Shown here: positions 15,282 through 18,249 of the stretch, piece after piece
How the letters are laid out: each line of letters starts with the position of its first letter
Position numbering within the stretch: the stretch's first letter is position 1
Source: Haemophilus sp.
GTDB taxonomy: Bacteria > Pseudomonadota > Gammaproteobacteria > Enterobacterales > Pasteurellaceae
Assembly (NCBI GenBank): GCA_019423005.1
Contig: JAHZCF010000122.1
Span: 1 to 18,249, forward strand
Direction of reading: 5' to 3'
Length of the DNA: 18,249 nt
The notes under the pieces: generated by a model
Seen by the model: the letters and a program-made list of their open reading frames with translations, nothing else
What the model was told of the DNA's origin: nothing
Database searches by the model: none
Program-made: the position numbers and the translations under genes

Positions 15282-15302
15282 CCCTGTTTTTTAAGGGCGA
15301 TA

Positions 15303-15331
15303 TAAATAGCAGAACTTCATCTATTTAGCAA
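15303..15331 (-). promoter_or_regulatory. dksA promoter
   Basis: TTGCTA (-35, 15331-15326) and TATTTA (-10, 15308-15303) are separated by exactly 17 bases, with TGC directly before the -10. The stretch after the -10 is TATCGCC, fairly GC-rich, as in promoters inhibited by ppGpp/DksA. Start predicted near 15296. Confidence 0.65.
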
Positions 15332-15355
15332 ATAAATTTAGCTTAGAAATTTCAA

Positions 15356-15377
15356 ATTTGCGATCGTGATCGCAAAA
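15356..15377 (+). promoter_or_regulatory. CRP-S (Sxy-dependent competence) site for comEC
   Basis: The core TGCGA-TCGTGA-TCGCA is a perfect match to the CRP-S form TGCGA-N6-TCGCA, with T- and A-runs at the flanks. In Haemophilus, CRP needs the competence factor Sxy to activate such sites. The centre at 15366.5 is about 41.5-42.5 bases before the predicted comEC start, the class II position. Confidence 0.88.
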
Positions 15378-15393
15378 AAACAGTATGTTTATT

Positions 15394-15402
15394 TGCTTAT
15401 CT
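15394..15402 (+). promoter_or_regulatory. Candidate -10 of the comEC promoter
   Basis: TGCTTATCT is an extended -10-like element whose spacing from the CRP-S site fits class II activation. Predicted start is near 15408, giving a leader of about 45 bases. TATAAA at 15437-15442 is an alternative but would leave almost no leader. Confidence 0.5.
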
Positions 15403-15453
15403 GTGAGGTTAAGGCTAGTTTGGCTTACTTTCTCGCTATAAATCACACTTAAA

Positions 15454-17856
15454 ATGAAAATCACGCTATTTCAACTGTGCATGATGCTCATTGTCTCAGC
15501 CTTATCCTTGCTTGTCGTGCCAGATTTTTTACTGCTCACTTGGCAACAGGCTGGGCTGAGCATTTTAATGTTGGTTATGACCGCACTTTGTTTCCATTGG
15601 TTCAATTATTTTAAAGCCAGAAATTTTTGCATAAGTAGTATCTTGTTTTTACTTACTTTGGCTTATGCGCATTCATCAGCCTTATCGTTATTGGGACAAG
15701 CAGAGAGAATTTCAAGTTTACCGAATAAAATCACCTTAGATCTCCACATCTCAGAAATTCTTCATCAGCAAGATTATCAAACCTTGATTGCGACGAGCTC
15801 TTTATTTGATGGAAAAGTACAACAAATTTTTATTAATTGGAAAGCGCCGGAAAAGCCACAACTCGGCGAAGTTTGGCGGGCGGATGTAAAACTTCGTCCT
15901 ATATCTGCAAGATTAAATCATGGAGGATTTGATCGACAGCAATGGTATTTTTCCAAAAGGATTATTGCCGTTGGAAATGTGAAAAGTGCGGTCAAAATTG
16001 GAGACGATTTTTCTTACCGCACACATTTTCTACAGAATAGCCTCAAACAGACAGAAGGGCTTTCTTTACAAGGTTTACTTATTGCATTGGCATTTGGTGA
16101 GCGAGCCTGGTTGGATAATAAAACGTGGCTGATTTACCAACAAACGAATACAGCACATTTGATTGCGATTTCAGGGCTCCATATTGGTTTAGCAATGGGG
16201 ATAGGCTTCTTCTTTGCTCGATTCTTGCAATTCGTACTGCCTACACGCTTTATTTCGCCTTGGTTTCCGCTTTGCTTTGGTGTGTTGATTGCTTTAGGTT
16301 ATGCCTATTTAGCTGGATTTAGTTTACCGACCTTTCGTGCAATGATGGCATTACTTTTTATCGCAATTCTTCAATTTTCGCGACGATATTACACGCCTTC
16401 GCAAATGCTGTGTTTAGTCGTGGTATTTTTGTTGTTTTGCGATCCGCTTATGCCGCTTTCGGTGAGCTTTTGGCTTTCAATTGGTGCCGTTACCTGTCTG
16501 ATTGTGTGGTACCGATATGTTCCCTTATCAATCATTGAATGGCGACATCAAAAATTATCCCACAAAGTGCGGTGGATTTTAGGCTTGTTTCATTTGCAGT
16601 TAGGGCTGCTGATTTTATTTACGCCTATTCAGCTTTTCTTTTTTAATGGCTTGGCATTAAATGGGTTCCTAGCAAATTTAATTGCAGTACCCTTGTATAG
16701 CTTCTTACTTGTACCTTTGATTCTCTTTGCGGTGTTGACCCAGGGTGCATTTTCTTCTTGGCATCTTTCAAATGCGATTGCTCAAGGTATTACACAATAC
16801 CTCAGTCTTTTCCAAGGTTCATATATGCCGATTTCGATTAATTTATCCCTTATTTTGACCGCACTTTTAAGCCTTATTTTTAGCGGAATGTTAGGTGGAT
16901 TGTATTTTTTGTCTCAAGCTCAAACAAAAAATACACCGTTAAAATCGAGTCGATTTTTCACGTTAAATAGTACAAAAATCTTATCGTCAGAAGATTATAA
17001 AAAAGCTCTATTGGGCATAATTCTTATTTTTAGTATTTGTATGAGTACTCTAGGATATCGATATTTCACGAAACCCAAATGGCAGTTAGATACGTTAGAT
17101 GTTGGTCAAGGTTTAGCAACCTTAATTGTGAAAGAGGGGAAAGGTGTGTTGTATGACACGGGGCCTGCTTGGCAGAGTGGAATAGGTGGTTCTTCTATGG
17201 CGGAATTAGAGATATTACCTTATCTTCAACGGGAAGGCATTGAACTTGAAACCTTGATTTTAAGCCATGATGATAATGATCATTCAGGCGGCGCTAAAGC
17301 GATTTTAGTCGCATATCCAGAGATTGAACTGATTACACCTTCTCGTAAAAACTATGGCGAAACGCACCGCACTTTTTGTCTTCAGGGGAAACAATGGCAG
17401 TGGCGAGGGCTTGATTTTAAAGTTCTTTCACCAACGCAAATAACAGATAGGGCGGATAATCCGCAATCTTGCGTGATTTTATTCACGGATGGACAGTATC
17501 AAATTCTTTTAACTGGTGATGCGGATGTAGCAACAGAAAGATCTTTTGCTGAAAACCTAGGCAAGATTAATGTGTTACAAGTGGGACATCATGGTAGTAA
17601 AACTTCAACAGGTGAATTTTTACTGGCACAGACAAAACCGGATATCGCCTTGATTTCGAGTGGACGATGGAATGCGTGGAGTTTCCCTCATCCAACCGTG
17701 ATTGAACGCTTAAATCGTTATCAATGTGTGGTCGAAAATACGGCTATTTCAGGTCATATAAGGTTAAATTTTACTGAAAAAGGGGGTGAAATAGAAAAGG
17801 TGAGAGGGGATTTTTCACCTTGGTTTGCCCGTGTAATTGGATTATCCCCAAAATAA
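15454..17856 (+). CDS. rec2: ComEC/Rec2, inner-membrane DNA translocation channel of natural competence
   Basis: ComEC (Rec2 in Haemophilus) carries single-stranded transforming DNA across the inner membrane. The 800-residue protein has an N-terminal pair of membrane segments with an OB-type soluble region (about 90-180). The multi-spanning competence domain (about 200-490) includes HLIAISGLHIGL at 235-246 and AGFSLPTFRA at 287-296. A C-terminal metallo-beta-lactamase-like domain (about 540-775) has DVGQG 549-553, SHDDNDHSGG 604-613, TGDAD 687-691, GHHGSKTST 711-719 and FPHP 744-747. The metal-binding HxxxDH is intact, suggesting a working nuclease domain. The ATG has no clear ribosome site. 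A CRP-S site upstream puts it in the Sxy/CRP competence regulon. Five uptake signals lie within. msbA follows after 50 bases without a terminator and is probably cotranscribed. Confidence 0.97.
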   Translation: MKITLFQLCMMLIVSALSLLVVPDFLLLTWQQAGLSILMLVMTALCFHWFNYFKARNFCISSILFLLTLAYAHSSALSLLGQAERISSLPNKITLDLHISEILHQQDYQTLIATSSLFDGKVQQIFINWKAPEKPQLGEVWRADVKLRPISARLNHGGFDRQQWYFSKRIIAVGNVKSAVKIGDDFSYRTHFLQNSLKQTEGLSLQGLLIALAFGERAWLDNKTWLIYQQTNTAHLIAISGLHIGLAMGIGFFFARFLQFVLPTRFISPWFPLCFGVLIALGYAYLAGFSLPTFRAMMALLFIAILQFSRRYYTPSQMLCLVVVFLLFCDPLMPLSVSFWLSIGAVTCLIVWYRYVPLSIIEWRHQKLSHKVRWILGLFHLQLGLLILFTPIQLFFFNGLALNGFLANLIAVPLYSFLLVPLILFAVLTQGAFSSWHLSNAIAQGITQYLSLFQGSYMPISINLSLILTALLSLIFSGMLGGLYFLSQAQTKNTPLKSSRFFTLNSTKILSSEDYKKALLGIILIFSICMSTLGYRYFTKPKWQLDTLDVGQGLATLIVKEGKGVLYDTGPAWQSGIGGSSMAELEILPYLQREGIELETLILSHDDNDHSGGAKAILVAYPEIELITPSRKNYGETHRTFCLQGKQWQWRGLDFKVLSPTQITDRADNPQSCVILFTDGQYQILLTGDADVATERSFAENLGKINVLQVGHHGSKTSTGEFLLAQTKPDIALISSGRWNAWSFPHPTVIERLNRYQCVVENTAISGHIRLNFTEKGGEIEKVRGDFSPWFARVIGLSPK

Positions 17857-17906
17857 CAGGTACAATGCAGCCAATTTCTCAAGATAACATGATGTAAGAA
17901 CAAACT

Positions 17907-18249
17907 ATGCAAGATAAAGATTTCTCAACCACACAAACTTTTAAACGTTTATGGCCAATGATTTCACCTTTTAAATCGGGTTTGTTAGTATCGGCTTTTG
18001 CCTTAATATTCAATGCTTTGGCTGACTCAGGTTTGATTTATATGCTTAAACCGTTGCTTGATGATGGTTTTGGTAAAGCGGATCATTCTTTCTTAAAAAT
18101 GATGGCATTTGTTGTCGTTGGTATGATTATATTGCGAGGGGTGACCAACTTTGTCTCTACTTATTGCTTGGCGTGGGTATCCGGTAAAGTCGTCATGATT
18201 ATGCGCCGCCGTTTGTTTAAACATTTAATGTTTATGCCAGTGAGCTTCT
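17907..18249 (+). CDS. msbA: MsbA, lipid A / phospholipid flippase ABC transporter (5' part)
   Basis: The first 114 residues are visible; the gene runs off the right edge. MsbA flips lipid A-core across the inner membrane using ATP and is essential in most Gram-negative bacteria. The visible part is the start of the transmembrane domain and follows E. coli MsbA closely: QTFKRLWPMISPFKSGL matches QTFRRLWPTIAPFKAGL. LKPLLDDGFGK, ILRGVTNFVS and WVSGKVVMIMRRRLF are also shared. Two membrane helices (about 22-45 and 64-86) can be seen. The nucleotide-binding domain is outside the window. The ribosome site is weak (TAAGAA about 6 bases before the ATG). No promoter or terminator was seen in the 50 bases after comEC, so expression may depend partly on comEC transcription or on a promoter inside it. 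Confidence 0.96.
   Translation, partial: MQDKDFSTTQTFKRLWPMISPFKSGLLVSAFALIFNALADSGLIYMLKPLLDDGFGKADHSFLKMMAFVVVGMIILRGVTNFVSTYCLAWVSGKVVMIMRRRLFKHLMFMPVSF

Larger units (their letters stand above)
1736..17374. repeat. Thirteen Haemophilus-type DNA uptake signal sequences (USS cores)
   Basis: Exact 9-base cores were found by eye. The AAGTGCGGT orientation occurs at 2598-2606, 5846-5854, 14704-14712, 15984-15992 and 16565-16573. The ACCGCACTT orientation occurs at 1736-1744, 4779-4787, 7521-7529, 11123-11131, 14721-14729, 15580-15588, 16858-16866 and 17366-17374. Several are followed by the A/T-rich tail typical of the full signal. These sites bias natural transformation toward DNA from the same group. 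They are the best evidence for a Haemophilus-type genome. None lies in the HEPN gene at 9559-11031. Confidence 0.95.

Noticed and set aside
15357..15376. The palindrome read as an intrinsic terminator or a PurR-type operator
   Set aside because: No T-run follows in the plus direction, and the half sites fit CRP-S exactly but not the PurR consensus.
1..18249. CRISPR arrays, tRNA or rRNA genes, insertion sequences and transposases
   Set aside because: No regularly spaced repeats, no tRNA-like cloverleaf, no transposase or integrase reading frame was seen.

Overview
The window looks like a chromosomal segment of a Haemophilus-type member of the Pasteurellaceae. The 9-base DNA uptake signal core AAGTGCGGT / ACCGCACTT occurs 13 times in 18 kb. 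Every recognisable protein resembles its gamma-proteobacterial namesake, and the order folK-pcnB-dksA / comEC(rec2)-msbA is the one I remember for Haemophilus influenzae. Species cannot be fixed from the sequence alone; H. parainfluenzae, H. influenzae and relatives are all possible.

Layout. Bases 1-263 hold the 3' end of znuA (periplasmic zinc-binding protein) with an intrinsic terminator. The 292-base gap that follows holds a long imperfect inverted repeat, a strong hairpin and an extended -10 promoter for rlmL (bifunctional 23S rRNA methyltransferase RlmKL, 556-2691). A KefB/KefC-type potassium/proton antiporter (2727-4631, minus) converges on rlmL across a shared terminator. Divergent from it runs a tight plus-strand unit: UPF0756 (4798), UPF0382 (5251), the DEAH RNA helicase hrpA (5637), and 7 bases later an AT-rich gene of foreign appearance (9559-11031). 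That gene I read as an ApeA-like HEPN ribonuclease, probably a one-gene anti-phage defence system riding on the hrpA transcript. Next comes dcuC (11244-12602), an anaerobic C4-dicarboxylate carrier with a good CRP site upstream. A bidirectional terminator separates it from the minus-strand cluster dksA - pcnB - folK. Divergent from dksA is the competence gene comEC/rec2 (15454-17856), then the start of msbA (17907 to the window end).

Most of the window is housekeeping: rRNA modification, RNA decay (pcnB), helicase, folate synthesis (folK), stringent response (dksA), lipid A export (msbA) and ion or acid transport. Four things stand out. (1) The ApeA-like HEPN gene, inserted in a conserved neighbourhood without its own visible promoter. 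(2) pcnB begins at an ATT codon about 60 codons upstream of the first ordinary start codon, behind an ideal GGAG, with an N-terminus matching E. coli PcnB, which also starts at AUU. (3) A perfect Sxy-dependent CRP-S site (TGCGA-N6-TCGCA) in the dksA/comEC intergenic region, placed for class II activation of comEC and possibly also acting on dksA. (4) A large imperfect inverted repeat between znuA and rlmL that may be a dispersed repeat family.

All functional calls come from reading the sequence and remembering protein families; no database search was run.
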